11,120 nt of DNA from Bacillota bacterium (lineage in GTDB: Bacteria > Bacillota > Clostridia > Acetivibrionales > DSM-1351): positions 1 to 11,120 of the forward strand of contig JAEWZA010000100.1 in the NCBI GenBank assembly GCA_023395575.1, in the 5' to 3' direction. Below are positions 1 to 6,487 of this stretch, in pieces. The first letter of the stretch is position 1; each line of letters opens with the position of its first letter. The notes beneath the pieces were generated by a model. That model made no database searches. It was not told where the DNA came from and saw nothing but the letters and a program-made list of their open reading frames with translations. Position numbers and translations under genes: made by a program.

Positions 1-73
1 AAAAAATCCCTCTAACACGAAGTTCTTTGTATTTATGCAAATTATGTTATATTATATAATTATATAATTAATG

Positions 74-121
74 AAAAACAAGTGCCTCTTAGCTATCACT
101 TAATTTTATTAGCTTGTTTTT
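74..121 (+). terminator. Weak terminator-like inverted repeat
   Basis: AAAAACAAG at 74-82 is perfectly complementary to CTTGTTTTT at 113-121, which ends in a T run. The loop is 30 nt and the stem is A/T-rich, so this is only a weak candidate for the terminator of a gene to the left of the window. No coding sequence is seen in positions 1-308. Confidence 0.25.
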
Positions 122-234
122 AGTAAAAAATATTATGGAGGTGACTAATCTAAGATATAGACTTATGCGTATATGTAATACCACTTTTAATGTATTTCTC
201 AAGTAAAAATGTCATTTATTTTCTCAATCACTCA

Positions 235-262
235 TTCAAAAACTTAATCTAATTATTATACT
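235..262 (+). promoter_or_regulatory. Candidate sigma-A promoter for the GH5 gene
   Basis: TTCAAA at 235-240 and TATACT at 257-262 are separated by 16 nt and match the -35/-10 consensus at 4/6 and 5/6 positions. Transcription would begin near 269, about 40 nt before the start codon. The DNA is very AT-rich, so chance matches are likely; another TATAAT lies at 55-60 without a good -35 partner. Confidence 0.3.
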
Positions 263-308
263 TTCATAATGATGTCATTTTTATATTATTTTTATGGAGG
301 CGACAAGA

Positions 309-1940
309 ATGAAAAAGAAAACGAAAAAGTTTATCAGCTTATCTCTTGCAGCTGTAACAGCTTTCTCAATATTACTGGCACCAATCAAACCAATATATGC
401 TGAAGCAGCTATTGAAGCTGAAGCTAATGATGACTGGCTTCATGTAGAAGGTACCAATATTGTTGATAAGTACGGAAACAAAGTTTGGATTACAGGTGCC
501 AACTGGTTTGGTTTTAATTGCAGAGAGAGAATGCTACTGGATTCTTATCACAGTAATATAGTAGCAGATATTCAGATGGTAGCAGATAAGGGTATTAACG
601 TAGTCAGATTGCCAATTGCAACAGACTTATTATATGCTTGGAGTAAGGGAGAATATCCTCCATCAACAGATACAAGCTTTAATAATGCTGATTTGGCTGG
701 ATTAAATAGCTTTGAACTATTTAATTTTATGTTAGAAAATTTCAAAAAGGTAGGTATTAAGGTTATACTTGATGTACATAGTGCAGAAACAGATAATCAA
801 GGACATACATACCCACTATGGTTTAAAGGAGCAATAACAGAAAAAGTATTTAAAGATGCTTGGGTTTGGACAGCTAACCATTATAAAAACGATGATACAA
901 TAATAGGCTTCGACTTAAAAAATGAGCCTCATACAAATACTGGTGACTTGAAAATAATGTCTGAAAGTGCTATTTGGGATAACTCTAACAGACCAACAAA
1001 CTGGAAAAGAGTTGCTCAGGAAACTGCACTGGCAATAATGGAAGTACACCCAAATGCATTAATATTTGTTGAAGGTATAGAAATCTATCCAAAGGACGGT
1101 CTATGGGATGATGAAACAACTAATACAAGTCCTTGGACAGGAAATAACGATTATTATGGTAACTGGTGGGGTGGTAATCTCAGAGGTGTAAAGGATTACC
1201 CAATTGATTTAGGAAAACATCAAAAACAACTGGTTTACTCACCACATGACTATGGTCCATTAGTATTTGAACAATCCTGGTTTAAAGGAGATTTCATTAC
1301 TGCAGATGATAAAACAGCTAAAAAAATATTATATGAAGAGTGTTGGAGAGATAACTGGGCATACATTATGGAAGATGGAATTTCTCCATTACTAATGGGT
1401 GAATGGGGAGGCTTGACAGAAGGAAACGATAAGCTTCTTGACTTAAACCTGAAGTATCTTAGATCTATGAGAGACTATATTTTAGAAAACAAATATAAGC
1501 TACATCACACTTTATGGTGTATTAATATTGACTCAGCCGACACTGGCGGATTATTCACCCGTGGTGAAGGAACACCTTTTGAAGGCGGAAGAGACTTAAA
1601 GTGGAATGACAATAAGTATGATAACTATTTGTTACCTGTACTCTGGAAAAATGCTAATGGAAAGTTCCAAGGCTTAGACCATAAAATTCCTTTAGGTAAA
1701 AATGGTGTACCATTAGGCGGAAGCATAATTGAGGATCCTGTTAAATATGGAGACGTAAACAGTGATGGAGATATTAATGCATTAGATATAGCAGCTCTAA
1801 AAATGTACTTATTAGGTGTTAACCAAAATATTGATACAAAGGCTGCTGATGTAAATGTTGATAATTCAATTGATGCAATTGATTTTGCACATTTAAAGAA
1901 ATATCTCTTAGGGGCAACAACTACACTACCGGTAGAGTAG
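309..1940 (+). CDS. Secreted GH5 endoglucanase with C-terminal type I dockerin
   Basis: Likely an endo-beta-1,4-glucanase that cuts cellulose internally with retention of configuration and is carried on the cellulosome. The 543-residue protein has a signal peptide (about 1-31: Lys-rich start, hydrophobic core, ending IYA), a GH5 catalytic domain (about 40-460) and a dockerin (about 480-539). GH5 marks are the opening LHVEGTNIVD and GANWFGFN, DVHS, the acid/base Glu206 in LKNEP, SPHDYG with His313, and the nucleophile Glu365 in MGEWGG. The pattern resembles subfamily GH5_1, a comparison from memory. The dockerin repeats begin DVNSDGDINALD and DVNVDNSIDAID. The start at 309 is preferred because GGAGG (296-300) lies 8 nt upstream; an in-frame ATG at 294 overlaps that site and would leave it with no ribosome binding site. 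Substrate specificity other than cellulose (xyloglucan, lichenan) cannot be excluded. Confidence 0.93.
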   Translation: MKKKTKKFISLSLAAVTAFSILLAPIKPIYAEAAIEAEANDDWLHVEGTNIVDKYGNKVWITGANWFGFNCRERMLLDSYHSNIVADIQMVADKGINVVRLPIATDLLYAWSKGEYPPSTDTSFNNADLAGLNSFELFNFMLENFKKVGIKVILDVHSAETDNQGHTYPLWFKGAITEKVFKDAWVWTANHYKNDDTIIGFDLKNEPHTNTGDLKIMSESAIWDNSNRPTNWKRVAQETALAIMEVHPNALIFVEGIEIYPKDGLWDDETTNTSPWTGNNDYYGNWWGGNLRGVKDYPIDLGKHQKQLVYSPHDYGPLVFEQSWFKGDFITADDKTAKKILYEECWRDNWAYIMEDGISPLLMGEWGGLTEGNDKLLDLNLKYLRSMRDYILENKYKLHHTLWCINIDSADTGGLFTRGEGTPFEGGRDLKWNDNKYDNYLLPVLWKNANGKFQGLDHKIPLGKNGVPLGGSIIEDPVKYGDVNSDGDINALDIAALKMYLLGVNQNIDTKAADVNVDNSIDAIDFAHLKKYLLGATTTLPVE

Positions 1941-2002
1941 CAGAATTAATTTTATAATAATTGCAATCTGTGTTTTGCTATAGGTTGTCGACATTAAATA
2001 AT

Positions 2003-2051
2003 AAGGGCGTGCTATTATATAACTAATTAGGTTATTTTATAACACGCCCTT
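2003..2051 (+). terminator. Long hairpin downstream of the GH5 gene, probable terminator
   Basis: AAGGGCGTG at 2003-2011 pairs perfectly with CACGCCCTT at 2043-2051, and the stem continues inward through A/T-rich DNA with a few mismatches to about 20 bp, with a loop near CTAATTAGG. It begins 63 nt after the GH5 stop codon. On the + strand only two T residues follow the stem; on the - strand the following sequence is more T-rich (ATTATTTAATG), so it may work in both directions. Confidence 0.55.
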
Positions 2052-2123
2052 CTACACCATCACAATACTCGTATTCCCTCAATATCTTAAAGCAGATAAA
2101 TACATTTTTGCAGCAGTCCCTTT

Positions 2124-2460
2124 GGGGCTGTTGCAATACAAGGAATAATATATCAATAGTATACTTCTTAAAATAGTACTCCCGTGCAATATATATCTAT
2201 ATCTCGCTCCCGAAATTGACGCTGAATTAGTTGCGGTGAAGAACAAGCACTTCCGCCGACCGTATAACACTCGACATCCTGTCTTGGGTCAATACTCACA
2301 GCTACATCCTGTAGCTGTGTCGGCTGCAATACTTGTTCTTCACCTACTATTTCTAGCATCAATTTCTAACTGATCTTCGGAATTAGATATATGTTGCACT
2401 CGTGTACTATTACTTGCAATAAGACATCGGTATACAGAAAATGTTGTCTTCAACAGCCCC
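2124..2460. mobile_element. Decayed palindromic element with IS-like termini (MITE-like)
   Basis: GGGGCTGTTG at 2124-2133 is the exact inverse complement of CAACAGCCCC at 2451-2460. Between them, further blocks recur as inverted pairs in matching order: GTATAC (2159/2430), AATAGTAC (2172-2179/2404-2411), GTGCAA (2184-2189/2394-2399), ATATATCTA (2191-2199/2384-2392), GAAATTGA plus GCT (2212-2223/2355-2366, one mismatch) and GGTGAAGAACAAG (2235-2247/2332-2344). The whole is thus one long imperfect palindrome centred near 2290. The termini resemble IS ends containing CTGTTGCAA (IS26 ends GGCACTGTTGCAAA). No transposase and no flanking direct repeat is seen, so it is best read as an old non-autonomous element or IS remnant. 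Confidence 0.5.
2297..2319. repeat. Perfect 10-bp hairpin inside the palindromic element
   Basis: CACAGCTACA (2297-2306) and TGTAGCTGTG (2310-2319) form a perfect stem with a TCC loop, close to the centre of the larger inverted repeat. No T run follows on either strand, so it is not a standard terminator. Confidence 0.7.
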
Positions 2461-2473
2461 TAGCAATTATCGG

Positions 2474-2523
2474 AGTCAATTCACAAAAAAATCATACAAA
2501 TTAGCTTATTCAACGAATTGACT
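2474..2523. repeat. Separated inverted repeat upstream of the mannanase gene
   Basis: AGTCAATTC (2474-2482) and GAATTGACT (2515-2523) are perfect inverse complements separated by 32 nt. The right arm contains TTGACT, similar to a -35 hexamer. It could be an operator pair or hairpin; no regulator is identified. Confidence 0.4.
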
Positions 2524-2573
2524 TTATTCATAAAATTTATTCAATTCTTAGCAACAAATGACAAATAAATCAA

Positions 2574-2602
2574 TTGTAACATAGTACGAAATGTCATAAA
2601 AT
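2574..2602 (+). promoter_or_regulatory. Candidate sigma-A promoter for the GH26 mannanase gene
   Basis: TTGTAA (2574-2579) and TAAAAT (2597-2602) are spaced by exactly 17 nt. Transcription from here would start near 2609, immediately before the 5' leader hairpin at 2614-2650. It would give the mannanase and the genes after it a start site separate from the GH5 gene, from which they are parted by 737 bp. Confidence 0.45.
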
Positions 2603-2613
2603 ATATATAGGTG

Positions 2614-2650
2614 TATCTATTTTATTACATTTTGTAAATTAAAATAGATA
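2614..2650 (+). promoter_or_regulatory. 5' leader hairpin before the mannanase ribosome binding site
   Basis: TATCTATTTTA (2614-2624) and TAAAATAGATA (2640-2650) form a perfect 11-bp stem; inside it TTACA and TGTAA pair around a TTT loop, giving about 16 bp in total with a small bulge. It ends about 10 nt before the purine-rich ribosome binding site. Placed at the likely 5' end of the mRNA, it could protect the transcript or be a processing site. No U run follows, so termination is unlikely. Confidence 0.55.
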
Positions 2651-2677
2651 ACTAAATTTCCGAAAGGGGGGGGATTT

Positions 2678-4408
2678 TTGTATAAGAAAACAGTATATAA
2701 GGTTTTCTTATTAATGGCATTAGTAACATTATTTCCACTAATGTCATCCATCAATGCATCAGCAAGCACTGCATCGGAAGGAGTTAAGTATGAATTTGAG
2801 GCCGGAATTCAAGATGGCGCCAAAATTTATACTGACTACCTCGGGGAAACCGATGATGGTAAGACAATTGATTTAACAGGTGCTTCCTGTAGCTTTATTG
2901 GACAGAAAGGAACAAGCACTTCTGTTAATGTTCAAGTTGAGAAAGCTGGTCTTTATGAATTAGTTGTCCGTTACGCTCAGCCGTTCGACACGGTCAAAAA
3001 AGTTCAATATCTCAATTTAAACTCTGTAAACCAAGGAGAGGTAAGCTTTGCATACTCTTTGGGTTGGAGAGAATTTTCCGCTGGTATCATTAAGCTTAAT
3101 GAAGGTGTAAATAACATTGAGTTTGACGCCTATTGGGGATATACCTTCTTTGATTACTTGATTGTAAAGCCAGCTGATGAAAGTATTGCAAATCTAAAAG
3201 TTGATAAAACCTTAGTAAATCCAAATGCAACAAGTGAAGCAAAATCATTAATGAGCTATCTGGTAGATGTTTATGGAAAGCACATAATATCAGGTCAGCA
3301 AGAGCTTTGTGGTTCCCATAACTATGAAGGTTCTGAAGCCGAATTTACTTACATAAAAGAGAAAACCGGTAAAATGCCAGCATTAAGAGGTTTTGACTTC
3401 ATGAATTACAGAGGTAGCGTTCCAAGTTGGGATGATTACTGTGCTGAACGTGTCATCGAATGGTACAAGGAGAAAAATGGCATACCAACTGTTTGTTGGC
3501 ATTGGTTCTCACCAGGAGATATAGGTAAAAGTGCCGATAATAGTTTTTATACAGCAAGTACAACCTTTAGTATATCAAAGGCATTAACTCCTGGTACAGC
3601 AGAAAACACTGCACTTCTCAAGGATATTGAAGTTATGGCGGGAAAATTCAAGCAGCTTCAAGATGCTGATGTACCTGTGCTATTCAGACCTCTACACGAA
3701 GCAGAAGGCGGTTGGTTCTGGTGGGGTGCTGAAGGTCCTGAGCCTTGCGTAAAGCTTTACAGACTTCTCTATGATAGATTCACAAATGAATACAAGCTTA
3801 ATAATATTATTTGGGTATGGACTTCTTATACTTACGATACATCACCAAAATGGTATCCTGGTGATGATGTAGTTGATATCGTTGGATATGATAAATACAA
3901 TGCTATGGATGGTAAGCCAAACGGAAGCGCTATTGCCTCTACCTTCTATAGTCTAGTAAAGCTCACTGATGGTAAAAAGCTTGTTACAATGAGTGAAAAC
4001 GATACTATTCCCCAAGTATCAAACCTAGAAAATGAATTAGCAAGATGGTTATATTTCTGTCCATGGTACGGCTGGCATTTAACAGGTGAGCAAAATAATC
4101 CTGTTGAATGGCTTAAAGAAATGTACAATAGTGACTATTGTATAACCTTAGATGAACTTCCAAATCTCAAAACCTATCCGTACACTGAATCAACAATTTT
4201 ATATGGCGACTTGAATGGTGATAAAAGTATTGATTCTATTGATTTTGCATTGATGAAAAGCTACTTGCTTGGAAGTATAAAAGAATTTTCTGTTTCAAGT
4301 AAGGCAGCAGACTTAAATGCTGATGATTCAATAGACGCACTGGACTTCTCTTATCTTAAGCGATATTTACTTGGTGATATAACTATATTCCCTGCTAGTA
4401 CAAAATAA
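2678..4408 (+). CDS. Secreted CBM35-GH26 beta-mannanase with dockerin
   Basis: Predicted endo-beta-1,4-mannanase that cuts mannan or glucomannan backbones from the cellulosome. The 576-residue protein has a signal peptide (about 1-30), a CBM35-like beta-sandwich (about 36-167, opening YEFEAG and ending FFDYLIVKPA), a GH26 domain (about 178-495) and a dockerin (about 509-570; repeats DLNGDKSIDSID and DLNADDSIDALD). GH26 marks are HIISGQQ, WHWFSPGD, the acid/base Glu341 in RPLHEAEGGWFWWG, and the nucleophile Glu440 in TMSEND. The order CBM35-GH26-dockerin is that of the known C. cellulolyticum Man26A. Translation appears to start at TTG: AAAGGGGGGGG (2663-2673) lies just upstream, and the next in-frame ATG (2714) would remove the charged start of the signal peptide. 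The run of eight G in the ribosome binding site is odd for this AT-rich DNA. The next gene follows after 114 bp. Confidence 0.93.
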   Translation: MYKKTVYKVFLLMALVTLFPLMSSINASASTASEGVKYEFEAGIQDGAKIYTDYLGETDDGKTIDLTGASCSFIGQKGTSTSVNVQVEKAGLYELVVRYAQPFDTVKKVQYLNLNSVNQGEVSFAYSLGWREFSAGIIKLNEGVNNIEFDAYWGYTFFDYLIVKPADESIANLKVDKTLVNPNATSEAKSLMSYLVDVYGKHIISGQQELCGSHNYEGSEAEFTYIKEKTGKMPALRGFDFMNYRGSVPSWDDYCAERVIEWYKEKNGIPTVCWHWFSPGDIGKSADNSFYTASTTFSISKALTPGTAENTALLKDIEVMAGKFKQLQDADVPVLFRPLHEAEGGWFWWGAEGPEPCVKLYRLLYDRFTNEYKLNNIIWVWTSYTYDTSPKWYPGDDVVDIVGYDKYNAMDGKPNGSAIASTFYSLVKLTDGKKLVTMSENDTIPQVSNLENELARWLYFCPWYGWHLTGEQNNPVEWLKEMYNSDYCITLDELPNLKTYPYTESTILYGDLNGDKSIDSIDFALMKSYLLGSIKEFSVSSKAADLNADDSIDALDFSYLKRYLLGDITIFPASTK

Positions 4409-4416
4409 AATCATGT

Positions 4417-4445
4417 CCAATAAATGTTAAATAAATGTTTATTGG
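4417..4445 (+). repeat. Intercistronic hairpin between the mannanase and GH9 genes
   Basis: CCAATAAA (4417-4424) pairs with TTTATTGG (4438-4445); AATAAATGTT occurs twice in tandem within it. It starts 9 nt after the mannanase stop codon. No clear T run follows, so it may act as a 3'-end stabiliser or a leaky terminator. Confidence 0.4.
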
Positions 4446-4465
4446 TATAAATTTACATTAAGAAG

Positions 4466-4494
4466 TTCACTAAACCATAAAACATATCTATAAA
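4466..4494 (+). promoter_or_regulatory. Candidate internal promoter for the first GH9 gene
   Basis: TTCACT (4466-4471) and TATAAA (4489-4494) are spaced by 17 nt, matching consensus at 4/6 and 5/6 positions. Transcription would begin about 20 nt before the start codon, close to the AAGGAG ribosome binding site at 4511-4516, so the leader would be short. Confidence 0.28.
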
Positions 4495-4522
4495 CTTATT
4501 AATTATAGAAAAGGAGACAAAA

Positions 4523-6331
4523 ATGAAAAAAGGAAAAATTCTTTCGAAAATAACTAAAGCTTCAATGGTGAGCGCTATAACCTTAAGTATGTTAATAAGT
4601 CCTTTGAGCGCTATAAATGTTAATGCTGCAACTTTGGAATATAACTATGCAAAAGCACTGCAGCTTTCTCAATTCTTCTATGATGCTAACATGTGTGGCA
4701 CTGGCGTTGATGAAAATGGTCTTTACGAATGGAGAACTGATTGTCACACTTACGATGCAAAAGTGAAGCTTGACAGTACAAATACAAATATGTCAGATAG
4801 CTTCATTAATTCCAACAGAAGTATACTTGATCCAGATGGAGATGGTACTGTAGATGTTGCAGGTGGCTACCATGATGCAGGTGACCATGTAAAATTTGGT
4901 ATGCCTGAAGCATATACCGGCTCCACATTAGGATGGGGCTATTATGAATTTAAAGATCAATACAAAGCTACAGGTCAAGATACCCATGCAAAAACTATAT
5001 TAAGATACTTCAATGATTATTTTATGAAGTGTACTTTTTTAAACAGTTCGGGTAAAGCAATAGCTTTCTGTTATCAGGTTGGTGACGGAGATATTGACCA
5101 CGCTTATTGGCAGGCTCCTGAAAAGGATACAATGTTCAGAAGAGCATGGTTTGCTACTGATGCATTGCCTTCTACTGACTGTGTAGCAGCAACAGCAGCT
5201 TCACTTGCAGTTAACTACTTAAATTTCAAAGATGAAGACCCTACCTATGCAGAAAAAAGTTTAAAATATGCAAAAGCACTATTTGAATTTGCAGAAAGAT
5301 GTTCAAACAAATCAGTTAATAACGATGGTCCTAAGGGCTATTATGGTTCATCAAAATGGCAGGATGATTACTGTTGGGCTGCAGCATGGCTTTATTTAGC
5401 TACAAAGGATGATCATTATTTAACAGAAGCCTTTAAATATTTTGATTACTATGCTCCATCCTGCTGGACTCATTGCTGGAACGATGTTTGGGCAGGTACT
5501 GCATGTATCTTAGCTGAAATAGATGATTTATATGATAAAAACAGCCAAGTATTTGAAGACAGATATAAAAAAGCTACAGGAAAAAATCAGTATGAAACAA
5601 TAGACTTCTGGAGTCAGGTAGCAAAATTAGTTGATAATTGGATGAATGGTTCACTAGGAAAAATAACACCAGGTGGATATTCCTTCCTTAATCAATGGGG
5701 TTCTGCTAGATATAATACAGCTACTCAATTTGTAGCTACTGTTTATGACAAGCACCACGGAGATAAACCTTCAAAATACAGTGAATGGGCAAAAAAACAA
5801 ATGAATTATCTTTTAGGTAATAACCCATTAAACAGAAATTATATTGTTGGCTATAACTCTGTATCTGCTAAATACCCACATCACAGAGCATCTTCAGGTT
5901 TTACCAGATGTGAAGAAACTGGTCCTCAAAAATATGTTCTTTATGGTGCATTAGTTGGAGGCCCTGATGGAAATGACCAACACATTGATAGCACTGCAGA
6001 TTATATCTATAACGAAGTAACAATTGACTATAATGCTGCATTTGTTGGTGCTTGTGCAGGTCTTTACAGATATTTTGGAGATTCTTCAATGAAAACTGTA
6101 ACTAATCTTCCAGTTAAAGCTAAATACTATGAAAATACTCCAGAAGTAACCATAGGTGATTTGAATATGGATAAAAGTATAGATGCTTTAGATTTAGCAG
6201 CAATGAAAATGCATCTATTAGGTTCTAAACCTCTAACAGGTGATGCTTTAAAAGCAGCTGACATGAATTCAGATGGTTCTGTAGACGCGATAGATTTCGC
6301 TAAGCTGAAAATGTATATGTTATCATTATAA
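4523..6331 (+). CDS. Secreted GH9 cellulase with dockerin, no CBM (Cel9M-like)
   Basis: Predicted inverting beta-1,4-glucanase, cellulosome-bound. The 602-residue protein has a signal peptide (about 1-36), a GH9 (alpha/alpha)6-barrel domain (about 38-520) and a dockerin (about 544-602; repeats DLNMDKSIDALD and DMNSDGSVDAID). Catalytic marks are HDAGDH with Asp118/Asp121 (base), PHHRASSG with His453-His454-Arg455, and the acid Glu498 in YNEVTIDYNA. The start FFYDANMCG and absence of a CBM or Ig-like domain recall C. cellulolyticum Cel9M. An acidic loop DPDGDGTVD (103-111) just before the catalytic Asp looks like a calcium-binding loop. The gene starts at ATG 6 nt after AAGGAG. It is a close paralogue of the next gene: the catalytic domains align without gaps, so the catalytic residues share the same numbers, and over one 149-residue stretch I count about 82% identity. 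The second dockerin helix ends MLSL rather than LLG. Confidence 0.94.
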   Translation: MKKGKILSKITKASMVSAITLSMLISPLSAINVNAATLEYNYAKALQLSQFFYDANMCGTGVDENGLYEWRTDCHTYDAKVKLDSTNTNMSDSFINSNRSILDPDGDGTVDVAGGYHDAGDHVKFGMPEAYTGSTLGWGYYEFKDQYKATGQDTHAKTILRYFNDYFMKCTFLNSSGKAIAFCYQVGDGDIDHAYWQAPEKDTMFRRAWFATDALPSTDCVAATAASLAVNYLNFKDEDPTYAEKSLKYAKALFEFAERCSNKSVNNDGPKGYYGSSKWQDDYCWAAAWLYLATKDDHYLTEAFKYFDYYAPSCWTHCWNDVWAGTACILAEIDDLYDKNSQVFEDRYKKATGKNQYETIDFWSQVAKLVDNWMNGSLGKITPGGYSFLNQWGSARYNTATQFVATVYDKHHGDKPSKYSEWAKKQMNYLLGNNPLNRNYIVGYNSVSAKYPHHRASSGFTRCEETGPQKYVLYGALVGGPDGNDQHIDSTADYIYNEVTIDYNAAFVGACAGLYRYFGDSSMKTVTNLPVKAKYYENTPEVTIGDLNMDKSIDALDLAAMKMHLLGSKPLTGDALKAADMNSDGSVDAIDFAKLKMYMLSL

Positions 6332-6338
6332 AGAATGT

Positions 6339-6375
6339 CCCCCACTGCTATAAGTAGGCGGGTACAGCTTTTGTT
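6339..6375 (+). terminator. Imperfect terminator-like hairpin between the two GH9 genes
   Basis: A C-rich block (CCCCC, 6339-6343, then ACT) can pair with AGT and GGG (6354-6356 and 6360-6362), with internal unpaired bases, and a T-rich stretch (CTTTTGTTTT) follows at about 6368-6377. The stem is imperfect, so it would probably attenuate rather than fully stop transcription into the second GH9 gene. Confidence 0.35.
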
Positions 6376-6377
6376 TT

Positions 6378-6403
6378 CAGGAGGTGAGAATAACTCTTGC
6401 CTC
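6378..6403 (+). other. Orphan ribosome-binding-site-like motif within a small hairpin
   Basis: CAGGAGGTGAG at 6378-6388 is a near-perfect Shine-Dalgarno sequence, but no worthwhile open frame follows it: GTG at 6384 gives 11 codons and ATG at 6410 gives only four. GAGG and GAG (6381-6384, 6386-6388) can pair with CTC and CCTC (6394-6396, 6400-6403). It may be a remnant of an older gene start or chance. Confidence 0.3.
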
Positions 6404-6487
6404 TTTGAAATGCCGCTGATGTAATAAAATTTTTCTACTAAATGACTTCTTATATTATTTAAAGAAATAGAGAAAGGAAGGAAATTT

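Noticed and set aside
294..308. In-frame ATG at 294 as the start of the GH5 gene
   Set aside because: It overlaps the GGAGG ribosome binding site and has none of its own; ATG 309 has correct spacing and begins a typical signal peptide.
2108..2136. Hairpin at 2108-2136 as a terminator
   Set aside because: No T run follows on either strand; IS-end pairing explains it better.
2079..2270. Minus-strand frame of 63 codons
   Set aside because: It crosses the end of the palindromic element, overlaps the other frame and shows no domain or signal.
2168..2362. Minus-strand frame of 64 codons with slight resemblance to the C-terminus of argininosuccinate lyase (PRQDVE, VGGSA, SPQLIQRQF)
   Set aside because: It lies wholly in the imperfect palindrome, covers only a short match with an insertion, and has no upstream remnant of the rest of the enzyme. 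Chance is the simpler reading; a protein search would settle it.
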